Positions 8,824-16,950 of a stretch of 64,000 nt of DNA are shown piece after piece; position 1 is the first letter of the stretch, and every line of letters begins with the position of its first letter. The stretch comes from Streptomyces sp. H27-H5 (lineage in GTDB: Bacteria > Actinomycetota > Actinomycetes > Streptomycetales > Streptomycetaceae): the NCBI RefSeq assembly GCF_026627505.1, contig NZ_JAPNLK010000048.1:1-64000 (forward strand), written 5' to 3'. The translations under genes and the position numbers were made by a program. The notes under the pieces were generated by a model that had not been told where the DNA came from, did not search any database, and saw nothing but the letters and a program-made list of their open reading frames with translations.

Positions 8824-9921
8824 TCATCGGACGAGGAGCTGGGTGAGGGCGAGGTCGCTCTCGTGGGTCTCGACCTCGAAGAGCCCGGTGCGGTCGGCCG
8901 TCAGGATCAGGGTGGCCTCCTGGCCTGCGGGCAGGGCGAGTTCCTTGTCGTAGCCGTGGACGTGCAGGGTGTCCGCCCGGTCGCTGGTGACGCGCAGGGC
9001 GACCCGCTCGCCGCGCTTCACCTCGACGCGGCCGGGGGCGGGGACGACCTTGCCGTCCCGGACGACGACGGTGACCGTCCGGTCGGCGTCCGGGGCCTCG
9101 GAGCCGCGCGGCGTCGGGGGCGATGCCTGGGGTGTTTGGGGTGATGCCGTCGGGGTGGGGGCGGCGTGGCTGTGGGATCCCTGGCCCGGCGGGCCGCCGG
9201 TCAGCTCGGCGGTGGCCTCGACCGCCTTGCCGCCGACGGCCCAGGCGGTGTGGTCGTCGGCGTACAGGCGGACGGTCAGGGTGTGCGCGCCCTCGGGCAC
9301 CTGCGCCGCGGGCAGGTGGTACCAGGGGCCGTACACCCGGGCCAGCTTGCGCCCGTCCAGTTCCAGGTGGGCGTGGCCGGCGCCGGGGAGGGCCGCGCCG
9401 CCGGCGCTGTCGGGCGTGAAGCGGAAGTTCTTCATGACCAGTTGGAGGTTCCAGCCGTCCTCCGAGTCGGGCCGGGTGGTGAGCCGTACCTCGGGCGCGC
9501 CCTGGGCCGGGACCTGCCGGAGGCGGTGGCCGGTGCCGTCCTGGGTGACGAGGAGGATGCCCACGTCACCCGAGGCCTGTTCGTGGCTGGTGCCGGGTTT
9601 GTGGTGGGTGGTGGCCCGACCTCCGCAGCCCGTCGCCATGCCACCGGCGAGCAGCAGGAGCACGGCGACCAGGGCCGCGGTGCGGGCCGTGCGCCGAGGT
9701 CGGCGGTCCGCGCCTCGCTGCCGGTCCGTGCGGGCCGGACGGTCGGTGCGGGACGCCCGGTCGGTGCGTGACGGCCGGCCCGTGTCGGACGGGCGGCCCG
9801 CGCGGGGCGACCAGACCGTGCGGGGTGGGCGGCGCGACCAGGGCGTGCCGGACGGGCGGTCCGCGCGGGGCGGGGCCGGGCAGGCGTCGCAGCGGGTGCC
9901 GTCGGCGGGGTCTCGGCTCAC
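8824..9921 (-). CDS. Putative lipoprotein with C-terminal cupredoxin-like domain
   Basis: A 365-residue exported protein. After a long Arg/Thr/Asp-rich N-terminus comes a hydrophobic stretch and a possible lipobox ending GMATGC (about residues 70-100), then a His-containing domain with GHAHLELDGRKLARVYGPWYHLP, a Ser/Pro/Thr linker, and a C-terminal beta-sandwich (VEVKRGERVALRVTSDRADTL, then LHVHGYDKEL) that resembles the EfeO-type cupredoxin-like fold. The histidines suggest metal binding but no classical type 1 copper set is evident. The GTG start overlaps the stop of the upstream gene (GTGA, 9918-9921), indicating translational coupling. A role in extracytoplasmic metal handling is an inference. 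Confidence 0.75.
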   Translation of the reverse strand: MSRDPADGTRCDACPAPPRADRPSGTPWSRRPPRTVWSPRAGRPSDTGRPSRTDRASRTDRPARTDRQRGADRRPRRTARTAALVAVLLLLAGGMATGCGGRATTHHKPGTSHEQASGDVGILLVTQDGTGHRLRQVPAQGAPEVRLTTRPDSEDGWNLQLVMKNFRFTPDSAGGAALPGAGHAHLELDGRKLARVYGPWYHLPAAQVPEGAHTLTVRLYADDHTAWAVGGKAVEATAELTGGPPGQGSHSHAAPTPTASPQTPQASPPTPRGSEAPDADRTVTVVVRDGKVVPAPGRVEVKRGERVALRVTSDRADTLHVHGYDKELALPAGQEATLILTADRTGLFEVETHESDLALTQLLVR

Positions 9922-12134
9922 TGCGGGCCTCCGGCGGTGGCCGGGGGCTCGGCGGTGGCCGGGCCTCCGGTGCCGGCGGCCGGGCCTCCGGTGGTGGCCG
10001 CGGAGCGGGGGTCGGCCGGGGAGTGGGGGGCGGCTGCGGTGCTCAGGGCCGGGGGCGGGCCGTCGGGGGCCGGGGCGCGGTCTCCGTCGGAGTCGCCGCC
10101 GGGGCCGGTCGGGCGGGCCGGCGTGCCCGGACGGGCCGAGGCGACGACCGCCCAGAGCACCCACACCACCGTGACGAGCGCCCGTGCCCAGGCGGGTCCG
10201 AGCGGGATCCAGGGGATCATCAGGACGGCCCTGTCGAAGGCGTCGAGCAGGGTCAGGGCGGCCAGCAGCAGGGTGAGCCGGGCGAGCCACGGCCGGTCGG
10301 CGCGCAGGACCAGCCAGACCCCCGTCCACCACAGCCCCAGGAGGAGCAGGGCCAGGGCCGGCACGAAGGTGGGGGTGAGGGCCGTGGTGGAACCGGCCAC
10401 GTCCAGGCACAGCCCGGCCAGGCCGAGCAGCGAGGCGATCGTCCCTCCTCGGGAGCCGCGCAGCCGGCGCCACCACAGGACTCCGCCGACCAGCAGCAGA
10501 ACGGCCGCGACCGCCAGCGCGAGCTGGGTCTCGACCCGTTCCAGGCCTCGTGCGCCGTACCAGTCGCAGCCCGCCGGGAGCTTGCGGGCCTGGACGTTGT
10601 AGTCGGCGCAGACCAGCAGTTGGACGAGCTTGACCGGTTCGCCGGCGAGGCGCGCGGAGCCGCCGGAGACGGCGCCGCGACGCTCGCCGCACTCGGGCAG
10701 GGTGCCGGGGGTGGAACCGTCCGGGCCGTCCTGCCAGCAGTTGCCCCTGCCCTGTCCGTCCCACCAGACGTCCATGCCGTTGGGGCGGGAGGCCCCGGAC
10801 TTGTCCTTGCCGAGGATGTTGGCGGCGTAGCGGTTGTGGTGGGAGGTGTCGGCCTGCTTGTCCCACGCCTCCTCGCCGCGGATGAAGGCGGGGACGGCGC
10901 TCAGGAAGAATCCGGCGCGCTGGTGGCCGTACACCCAGTTGCCCTCGTACAGGTTCCAGTTCCCGCCGGCGGTGATGATGCCGGTGCCCGGGGGCATGGA
11001 GATCTGCGGGCAGACCACGCCCTGCTCGTAGCCGCGTTCGATGGGCGGTTTGGCGCAGGTGCCGTCGGCGACGTGACGGTAGTAGTCCTGGTTGTTGTCG
11101 TGGATCAGGTTCCGCTCGAACCGGGCGTGGTTCTGCGGGAGTCCGGGGTGGCCGGGGAAGGCGCTGTCCATCGACGCGCCGCCCATGTTCTGGTCGAACT
11201 CGTTGTCGTGGACCCAGACGGAGTCCCCGGCCGTGCCCGAGTAGCCGACCATGTTGTGGTGGCTGCGGCAGCCGGTGATCTCGATGGAGTAGCGGGGGAC
11301 GTCGTAGCCGCGGCCGTCGTTGATGTCGGAGGCGCTGCCGGGGTAGATGCCGGAGTCCCCGTTGCCGTAGGACTCGCAGTTCTTGTAGAGGCCGTGGTCG
11401 CTCGCGAAGGTCAGGAAGCCGTACTCGTCGTTCCAGCGGGTCAGTACGTCGTCGATGACGAAGCCGTCGCCGGCGAGCACGTACAGCGAGTTGAAGGTGG
11501 TGCGCTGGGCGGTGAAGTTGCGGAAGTAGATGCCGTTGGACTTGTCGGCGCGGATGGCGTTCAGCTTCTGGTACTTGGCGTCGATGACCACGTCCTGGCG
11601 GGACGCGCCCGTGCCCTCGATCTGGAGGTTCGTCTTGCCGAGGATCGCGACGAGGTTCTGGTTGTGCCGGCACCGCTCCTGCTGCTCGTAGGACAGGATC
11701 TGGTAGCCGAGCGAGGAGTTGGGCGCCTTCAACGTGGCGCACTCCCCCGTGGGCTTGGGGAGCGAGGGCTCCTCCTCGTACAGGCCGGGCAGGATCGCGA
11801 TGTTCATCCCCGGCCGGTTCACGGCGTCCACGGCCTCCTGGAGGTGACGGAAGCCGGTCTTCTCGCATTGTGCGTAGAGGGCGAGGTTGCGCTGCCTGAG
11901 TTCCTGCGGGAAGGCCGCTATCCGGCGCTCGAAGGCGGGCCGGTCGGTCTTGCACACCAGGAGGTCGGGCTCGGCCTTGCGGTACTCGGGCACGGAGCCG
12001 CTGCCGTCGGGGAGGGTGACGGGGCGCTCCTCGTGCGCGCGGGCGGCGGGCGCGGCGGCGAGGAGGGACAGGAACGCGAGGAGGGCGGCGAGGAGCGCCG
12101 CCGGCACGGCAGGAAACCTGCGGGTCCACGACAT
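9918..12134 (-). CDS. Secreted right-handed parallel beta-helix protein with C-terminal membrane anchor domain
   Basis: A 738-residue exported protein. The start MSWTRRF at 12134 opens a signal peptide of about 34 residues ending AARAHEE. The body has repeated PbH1/NosD-like strands (for example GIYFRNFTAQRTTFNSLYVL, HGLYKNCESYGNGDSGIYP, DSVWVHDNEFDQNMGG), consistent with a beta-solenoid. About five hydrophobic segments follow from residue 500 (ALAVAAVLLLVGGVLWW onward), then a low-complexity Pro/Gly/Ala tail of about 80 residues. The combination of an extracellular solenoid and a polytopic anchor is unusual. No ribosome site is obvious before 12134, so the start is inferred from the signal peptide. 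It heads the operon with the cupredoxin-like and membrane proteins. Confidence 0.75.
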   Translation of the reverse strand: MSWTRRFPAVPAALLAALLAFLSLLAAAPAARAHEERPVTLPDGSGSVPEYRKAEPDLLVCKTDRPAFERRIAAFPQELRQRNLALYAQCEKTGFRHLQEAVDAVNRPGMNIAILPGLYEEEPSLPKPTGECATLKAPNSSLGYQILSYEQQERCRHNQNLVAILGKTNLQIEGTGASRQDVVIDAKYQKLNAIRADKSNGIYFRNFTAQRTTFNSLYVLAGDGFVIDDVLTRWNDEYGFLTFASDHGLYKNCESYGNGDSGIYPGSASDINDGRGYDVPRYSIEITGCRSHHNMVGYSGTAGDSVWVHDNEFDQNMGGASMDSAFPGHPGLPQNHARFERNLIHDNNQDYYRHVADGTCAKPPIERGYEQGVVCPQISMPPGTGIITAGGNWNLYEGNWVYGHQRAGFFLSAVPAFIRGEEAWDKQADTSHHNRYAANILGKDKSGASRPNGMDVWWDGQGRGNCWQDGPDGSTPGTLPECGERRGAVSGGSARLAGEPVKLVQLLVCADYNVQARKLPAGCDWYGARGLERVETQLALAVAAVLLLVGGVLWWRRLRGSRGGTIASLLGLAGLCLDVAGSTTALTPTFVPALALLLLGLWWTGVWLVLRADRPWLARLTLLLAALTLLDAFDRAVLMIPWIPLGPAWARALVTVVWVLWAVVASARPGTPARPTGPGGDSDGDRAPAPDGPPPALSTAAAPHSPADPRSAATTGGPAAGTGGPATAEPPATAGGPQ

Positions 12135-12220
12135 GCGCGAGAGAGTAGAGCAATGTTCATCTTTTGGGACCCCCCTCGACGCGAATCGGTTCGCCACCCG
12201 CCGGAACCCGCCGGTCCGAG

Positions 12221-12299
12221 CACGAACACGAACACGGGCACGGGCACGGACACGGACACGGGCGCAGGCACAGGCACGGCCACGGGCACGGACACGGAC
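12221..12299. repeat. Degenerate hexamer tandem repeat, about 13 copies of CACGGG/CACGGA
   Basis: The tract alternates CACGAA, CACGGG, CACGGA and CACAGG hexamers for 79 bases. It is not part of a convincing gene on either strand and looks like slippage-generated intergenic sequence. Confidence 0.8.
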
Positions 12300-12411
12300 C
12301 GGCGGCGCGAGGTCGGGGCCGGGGTGAGAGCCGGGCGCCGCCGCACAGGGCTCTACACGGCCGAACGGAGCCTCTTCGGGCGGGGCGCGCGGGCCGGCCG
12401 GAAGGTCCCCG

Positions 12412-12440
12412 TTGACGCGGGGACCCAGGAATCCTACTGT
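12412..12440 (+). promoter_or_regulatory. hmgA promoter (-35 TTGACG, 17-bp spacer, -10 TACTGT)
   Basis: TTGACG at 12412-12417 and TACTGT at 12435-12440 are separated by exactly 17 bases, giving a good principal-sigma-factor promoter. The predicted transcript begins near 12447, leaving a leader of about 31 bases containing the hmgA ribosome site GGGAG. Confidence 0.6.
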
Positions 12441-12458
12441 CACCCATAGGATTCCTAC
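12427..12458. promoter_or_regulatory. Duplicated operator-like motif AGGAWTCCTAC overlapping the hmgA promoter
   Basis: AGGAATCCTAC (12427-12437) and AGGATTCCTAC (12448-12458) are direct repeats with a 21-base period, two helical turns. Each core AGGAWTCCT is itself a dyad, and the outer bases also form a perfect 10-bp inverted repeat (12427-12436 with 12447-12456). The first copy overlaps the -10 and the second the start point, the classical position for a repressor. Confidence 0.6.
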
Positions 12459-12477
12459 GGCAGACCGGGAGCGTTCC

Positions 12478-13806
12478 ATGAGTGACGGCGACACCAGCGA
12501 GCAGGCCAGGAAGACCGCGGAGGCGCTGGAGTACCTCACCGGATTCGGCAACGAGCACAGCTCGGAGGCCGTTCCGGGCGCGCTCCCCCACGGCCGGAAC
12601 TCGCCCCAGCGCGCCCCCCTCGGCCTCTACGCCGAGCAGCTCAGCGGCAGCGCGTTCACCGAGCCCCGCACCCACAACCGCCGCTCGTGGCTCTACCGGA
12701 TCCGCCCCTCGGCGGCGCACCCGCCGTTCACCCGCGTCGACAACGGCGGTCTGCGCAGCGCACCCTTCACCGAGACCGTGCCGGATCCGAACCGGCTCCG
12801 CTGGAACCCGCTGCCCGAGCCGGCACCCGGCACCGACTTCCTGGCCGGCCTGTGGACCCTCGGCGGGAACGGTGACGCCGCCCAGCGCGCGGGCATGGCG
12901 ATCCACCTGTACTCCGCCAACGCCGCCATGACGGACCGGGTGTTCAGCAGCTCGGACGGCGAGCTGTTGATCGTTCCCGAACGCGGCGGGCTGCTGCTGC
13001 GCACCGAGTTGGGCCTGCTCAGCGCCCGGCCTGGCGAGATGGCGCTGATCCCGCGCGGGGTCCGCTTCCGCGTCGAGCTGCTCGACGCGGACGCCCGCGG
13101 CTACGTCTGCGAGAACTACGGGCAGCCCTTCGAGCTGCCGAACCTCGGCCCGATCGGCGCCAACGGCCTGGCCGCCGCGCGGGACTTCCGGGCGCCCGTG
13201 GCCGCGTACGAGGACGTCGACCGACCGACCGAGGTGGTCAACAAGTACTGCGGCAACCTCTGGACGGCCACGTACGACCACTCGCCGCTCGACGTGGTCG
13301 CCTGGCACGGCACGCACGTCCCGTACGTGTACGACCTGCGCCGTTTCAACGTCATCGGCTCGATCACCTACGACCACCCCGACCCGTCGATCTTCACCGT
13401 GCTGACCTCGCCCTCGGACACCCCGGGGCTGGCCGGGGTGGACTTCGTGGTGTTCGCCCCGCGCTGGCTGGTGGGCGAGGACACCTTCCGTCCGCCGTAC
13501 TTCCACCGCAACGTGATGAGCGAGTACATGGGCCTGATCGAGGGCGCGTACGACGCGAAGGCCGAGGGCTTCGTGCCCGGCGGCGGCTCGCTGCACAACA
13601 TGATGTCCGCGCACGGCCCGGACCGGGAGACCTTCGACCGGGCGAGCGCCGCCGAGCTGAAGCCGCAGAAGATCGACGACGGGCTGGCCTTCATGTTCGA
13701 GACCCGCTGGCCCATCGTCGCCACCGCCCAGGCGGCGGACGCCGAGCACCTTCAGCGCGGATACGACGACGTCTGGCGGGGTCTGGAGCGCCACTTCCGC
13801 GCCTAA
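12478..13806 (+). CDS. hmgA: Homogentisate 1,2-dioxygenase
   Basis: A 442-residue cytosolic Fe(II) enzyme that opens the ring of homogentisate to maleylacetoacetate, the central step of tyrosine and phenylalanine catabolism. Diagnostic sequence includes YLTGFGNEHSSEA at the N-terminus, the metal region PPYFHRNVMSEYMGLIEG (His and Glu ligands) and GGGSLHNMMSAHGPD (second His ligand). Length matches the family. ATG 12478 follows GGGAG six bases upstream. The promoter region carries duplicated operator-like motifs, suggesting substrate-dependent control. No maleylacetoacetate isomerase or fumarylacetoacetase gene is adjacent in the window. Confidence 0.97.
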   Translation: MSDGDTSEQARKTAEALEYLTGFGNEHSSEAVPGALPHGRNSPQRAPLGLYAEQLSGSAFTEPRTHNRRSWLYRIRPSAAHPPFTRVDNGGLRSAPFTETVPDPNRLRWNPLPEPAPGTDFLAGLWTLGGNGDAAQRAGMAIHLYSANAAMTDRVFSSSDGELLIVPERGGLLLRTELGLLSARPGEMALIPRGVRFRVELLDADARGYVCENYGQPFELPNLGPIGANGLAAARDFRAPVAAYEDVDRPTEVVNKYCGNLWTATYDHSPLDVVAWHGTHVPYVYDLRRFNVIGSITYDHPDPSIFTVLTSPSDTPGLAGVDFVVFAPRWLVGEDTFRPPYFHRNVMSEYMGLIEGAYDAKAEGFVPGGGSLHNMMSAHGPDRETFDRASAAELKPQKIDDGLAFMFETRWPIVATAQAADAEHLQRGYDDVWRGLERHFRA

Positions 13807-13853
13807 CATTCTGCACGCCCGACCCAGACGTCCAGCCGTACGGAGAACCACCC

Positions 13854-14603
13854 GTGACCGCCTTCGCCCCCGACTCCCTGGTACTGAACCGGAAGTTGCC
13901 GCTCTGGTACCAGGTGTCCCAGTCGCTGCGCGCCTCGATACTGGGGCGCGCCCCGGACGCCTCGCTGCGCCTGCCCACCGAGGAGCAGCTGGCCGGGCAC
14001 TACGGGGTGAGCGTGCTGACGATGCGCCAAGCCCTCAAGGAGTTGGAGGGCGAGGGCCTGATCAGTCGGCACCGGCGGCGCGGAACGTTCATCGAGCCGG
14101 GGGCGCGGCGCGGGGCCCCGGTGCGGTTGTTGGGTTCGGTCGACGCGATCGTGGCCCAGCAGTCGGGTGAGCGCACGACGATTCTCGGTCATGAGCGGAC
14201 GGCGGTGTCCGGGGAGCTGCTGGAGCACTTCCCGGACACGTCGGAGCTGGTCACGTACCGGCGGCTGCGCCACGACAGCGTGAGCGGCGAGCCGACGAAC
14301 TGGGCGGAGAACGCGGTCCGCACGGAGCTGGCCGAGTCCATCGATCTGGCCGACCTGGAACGGTTCCCGATGACCAAGGTCCTCCGTGACCTCGTCGGGG
14401 TGAAGATCAGCCGGATCACGGACACCGTCGAGGCGCGGCTCGCGGACCCGGAGACGGCGGCGCTGCTCCAGGTCCCGCTGCTGAGCCCGATCCTGCACTA
14501 CACGGGCGTGACGTACGACGACGAGGGCCGGGTGGTGGACGTGGCCCGCATCCGCTACCGCGGCGACCGGTTCTCCTTCACGGTGACGGTCGACGCGCAC
14601 TGA
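13854..14603 (+). CDS. GntR-family regulator (HutC/UTRA subfamily)
   Basis: A 249-residue transcription factor. Residues about 12-80 form the GntR winged helix (PLWYQVSQSLRASILG, LPTEEQLAGHYGVSVLTMRQ, ISRHRRRGTFIE), followed by a UTRA effector-binding domain ending with YRGDRFSFTVTVDAH. GTG 13854 has GGAG nine bases upstream. It follows hmgA by 47 bases in the same direction and may be co-transcribed; it could control hmgA through the duplicated motif there, but nothing in the sequence proves that pairing. Confidence 0.88.
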   Translation: MTAFAPDSLVLNRKLPLWYQVSQSLRASILGRAPDASLRLPTEEQLAGHYGVSVLTMRQALKELEGEGLISRHRRRGTFIEPGARRGAPVRLLGSVDAIVAQQSGERTTILGHERTAVSGELLEHFPDTSELVTYRRLRHDSVSGEPTNWAENAVRTELAESIDLADLERFPMTKVLRDLVGVKISRITDTVEARLADPETAALLQVPLLSPILHYTGVTYDDEGRVVDVARIRYRGDRFSFTVTVDAH

Positions 14604-14609
14604 GCCGGT

Positions 14610-14786
14610 CTACGCGCCCGATCCCTGCTTCCCGTCGTCCTCCGCGACCCGCTCGCCCTCCGCCTGTGACGGGGTGGTGCGCGTGGTCTGCGGGTGCCGT
14701 TGACGCTTCTCCCTCTCGTCCATGTCCTCGTCGAGGCGTTCGCCCTCGGCCTGGGAAGGAGTCGAGTATTCGTCGTACTGACTCAT
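14610..14786 (-). CDS. 58-residue highly charged protein with a duplicated PSQAEGER motif
   Basis: The small frame from ATG 14786 to TAG 14610 encodes 58 residues beginning MSQYDEYSTPSQAEGERLDE and ending EDDGKQGSGA. The motif TPSQAEGER plus an acidic flank occurs twice (about residues 9-17 and 39-47), separated by a very basic stretch (EREKRQRH). A strong ribosome site GAGGAG lies seven bases before the start. It is probably intrinsically disordered. The function is unknown. The gene is convergent with the GntR regulator, their stop codons being only seven bases apart. Confidence 0.75.
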   Translation of the reverse strand: MSQYDEYSTPSQAEGERLDEDMDEREKRQRHPQTTRTTPSQAEGERVAEDDGKQGSGA

Positions 14787-14797
14787 CAGCCGTCTCC

Positions 14798-14873
14798 TCG
14801 GTCACACAGGGGTCGGTCCACTCGGGGATCGGCCACGCAGGGTTCGGTCCACACGGGATCGTCCACGCAGGGA
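14798..14873. repeat. Five imperfect 15-16-bp tandem repeats (TCGGTCCACnCnGGGA)
   Basis: Five degenerate copies of a TCGGTCCAC-type unit run back to back between the small charged-protein gene and the type ISP-like gene. The array would lie in or near the promoters of both divergent genes. It could be a multi-site regulatory array or simple slippage. Confidence 0.65.
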
Positions 14874-14978
14874 TGCAAAGGCTCGGTCCGCGCACCGGTA
14901 CAGATGCGCCCATAAGGAGCGTAACGCTTCGGCCTGGACACGGCCCGGGCGTCGCCTCCCCTCGCTACCATCTGCCGG

Positions 14979-16139
14979 GTGAGCGACGACGTACCGCTGC
15001 TGGACGATCTGATGCCCTGGGCCGTGGGTTCCCTGCGTCTGGGGCGGGGCTGGGTGACGGCCCCCGAGCCCTCGACCCTGCGGGCCCGCTGGACGGCCCT
15101 GGCCGGCGCCGAAGGGGCCGAGCGCGAGAGGTTGTTCCGTCCGACCCGGGCCCGTACCCCTGCCTCCGGGGCCGCCGCGCTGCCCGGGCAGCGGTCCGCG
15201 TCCACGGCCCGTTTCGCCGAGGCGCCGGGGCCGTTCCCGGACCCCGTACGGGTGCTGACCGCACCGTTCGACGAGCAGTGGCTGCTGCCGGACCAGCGGC
15301 TCATCGACCGGGCCCGCCCCGAGCTGTGGCGGGTCCGCGACGCTCACCAGCTGTTCGTCGTGGAGACGCCGGAACCGCTGGTCACCGCCCATCTCCCGGC
15401 CGGTCGGCTCGGCCGGATCCGCCCGCTGCACCGGCGCCCCGGCGCCGCGGAGCCCAACCTGGCACCGGGTCTGCTGCACCTGCTCGGCGAGCGGCTCGGC
15501 GGTTGGGTCACTCCCGAGGACGTGCTGTGCTGGGTCCTCGCGGCGGGCCGACCCGGGGCCCGGGGCGCGTACGAGGTCCCGCTGGCGGCCGACCCGGAAC
15601 GCTGGCGGGCCGGGCTGGAGCTCGGGCAGCGCCTGCTGACCGTCCAGTTGCGCGGGGCGCGCGGCGGTGAGCCGCCCCGGCTGCCCGGCGGGCGGCGGCC
15701 GTACGTCCGCTCGGCGGTCACGGCGTGGCCGCAGGAGCTGTCGTACGACCCGGACACCGAGACCCTGGGCCTCGGGGACGGGACCATCTCCCCCGTGCCG
15801 CCGGGAGCGTGGGAGCAGGAGTCCCAGGGCGAGCGGGTGTTGGAGTCCTGGTTCGCCGCCCGGACCGCGCACCGCTCGGACGGTGTCGACGGGCTGGAGG
15901 CGCTGGGGCCCGGGGAGTGGCCGCAGTCATGGACCTCGGAGCTGTTGGCGCTGGTCACGAGCCTGGCGCTGCTGGCCGATCTGGCTCCGGAGCGGGCGGC
16001 GTTCGAGCCCGGTCCGTCGATCACGGCCAGCGAGTTGGAAGCCCTCGGGGTGCTGCCGCCGCCGCGCGGGGCCCGGCGGCCGGCCTCGGTGTTGGACCAC
16101 CGGGAGGAGGGCCCGGGCGGCCAGTTCGCCCTGCTGTGA
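14979..16139 (+). CDS. Orphan type ISP restriction/modification enzyme C-terminal-like protein
   Basis: A 386-residue soluble protein with no membrane segment. The stretch VRVLTAPFDEQWLLPDQRLI followed by ARPELWRV matches the signature (YRPFDxRWLY...RPE) of the target-recognition/C-terminal domain of type ISP (LlaBIII-like) restriction enzymes, but there is no helicase, nuclease or methyltransferase domain here or beside it. Similar stand-alone proteins are common in Streptomyces. The GTG start has no ribosome site; a -10-like TACCAT ends seven bases before it (14966-14971), so the message is probably leaderless. The assignment rests on motif recall only. Confidence 0.55.
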   Translation: MSDDVPLLDDLMPWAVGSLRLGRGWVTAPEPSTLRARWTALAGAEGAERERLFRPTRARTPASGAAALPGQRSASTARFAEAPGPFPDPVRVLTAPFDEQWLLPDQRLIDRARPELWRVRDAHQLFVVETPEPLVTAHLPAGRLGRIRPLHRRPGAAEPNLAPGLLHLLGERLGGWVTPEDVLCWVLAAGRPGARGAYEVPLAADPERWRAGLELGQRLLTVQLRGARGGEPPRLPGGRRPYVRSAVTAWPQELSYDPDTETLGLGDGTISPVPPGAWEQESQGERVLESWFAARTAHRSDGVDGLEALGPGEWPQSWTSELLALVTSLALLADLAPERAAFEPGPSITASELEALGVLPPPRGARRPASVLDHREEGPGGQFALL

Positions 16140-16190
16140 ACCCGAGCGGGGGTGAACCCGAGCGCGGCGGCGGACCCCGATCCCGCCCGC

Positions 16191-16916
16191 TCACGCCCCC
16201 CAGGCGCCGAGCAGCCGGGTGATCCAGCGGTCGAACAGCTCGTCCGGCTCGACCATGTCGGCGGGGACGGAGGGCAGCGCCGTGAGGGCGCCGGCCAGCC
16301 GCGGGTAGTCCCCGCTCGCCAGCCGGGACCCGAGCCACGCCGCCCGTACGCCCTGCTCCTCGGCCTCGCTCCAGGGCAGGGCGCGGGCCCGCTCGGCCAG
16401 GGCCAACTCGCCGCCCACGTAGGTGGCCACGGTGCCGTTGACGGCGGCGACCAGTTCGAGTTTCCGCCCGTCGGGCGCGTCCAGCGGCTCCAGGCAGGCC
16501 AGGCTGTGTTCCAGGTACCGCAGGGCGTGCGGGCTGAAGCCGTAGACCGGGGTGAGCAGCCGGGGCAGCCACGGGTGGCGGCGCATCAGGTCGCGCGTCT
16601 GGCCGGCCAGCGCGAGCATGTCGGACCGCCAGTCGCCGGTGGGCGGGGTCAGTTCGTACTCCCCGCTGACGGCGTCGACCATCAGCTCGTACAGGTCCTC
16701 CTTGCGCGGCACGTAGTTGTACAGGGACATCGTCCCGGCCCCGATCCCGGCCGCGACGCGGCGCATGGAGACGGCCTCGATCCCTTCCGCGTCGGCGATC
16801 CGCACGGCCTCGGCCGCGATCGACTCGCGGCTGTGGGCGGGGCGGGGGCCCCGGCCCGCGCGTTGCGGGCGGGCCCAGATCACTTCGGGTTCAGCGGGGC
16901 GGCCGCTGGGGGTCAT
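16191..16916 (-). CDS. TetR-family repressor of the adjacent ABC exporter
   Basis: A 241-residue regulator with the helix-turn-helix at about residues 28-75 (SRESIAAEAVRIADAEGIEA, SMRRVAAGIGAGTMSLYNYV) and a TetR C-terminal domain of the type seen in regulators of antibiotic exporters. ATG 16916 has GAGGTG six to seven bases upstream. It is divergent from a DrrAB-type ABC exporter, and the 70-base gap plus the first codons of the ABC gene contain two copies of a TACGTACnnnGTAC operator. Autorepression and repression of the exporter, relieved by a transported drug, is the expected arrangement. Confidence 0.88.
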   Translation of the reverse strand: MTPSGRPAEPEVIWARPQRAGRGPRPAHSRESIAAEAVRIADAEGIEAVSMRRVAAGIGAGTMSLYNYVPRKEDLYELMVDAVSGEYELTPPTGDWRSDMLALAGQTRDLMRRHPWLPRLLTPVYGFSPHALRYLEHSLACLEPLDAPDGRKLELVAAVNGTVATYVGGELALAERARALPWSEAEEQGVRAAWLGSRLASGDYPRLAGALTALPSVPADMVEPDELFDRWITRLLGAWGA

Positions 16917-16950
16917 CGCTCATCACCTCGTTCGTCGCCTCCATCCTAGT

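Larger units (their letters stand above)
12135..12477. other. Intergenic region between the beta-helix gene and hmgA
   Basis: This 343-base gap separates divergent genes. It contains a hexamer repeat tract (12221-12299) and, close to hmgA, a well-formed promoter with duplicated operator-like motifs. An ATG at 12160 preceded by GAGGGGGG on the minus strand opens only a frame that is out of register with the beta-helix protein. Confidence 0.7.

Noticed and set aside
7568..8827. A 419-codon minus-strand frame starting at the ATGA overlap
   Set aside because: Its sequence is low-complexity Arg/Pro, whereas the membrane protein is clearly in the frame ending at 7354; only its N-terminal placement is kept as a question.
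12221..12299. CRISPR-like array or coding repeat
   Set aside because: The units are contiguous hexamers without spacers and there are no cas genes.
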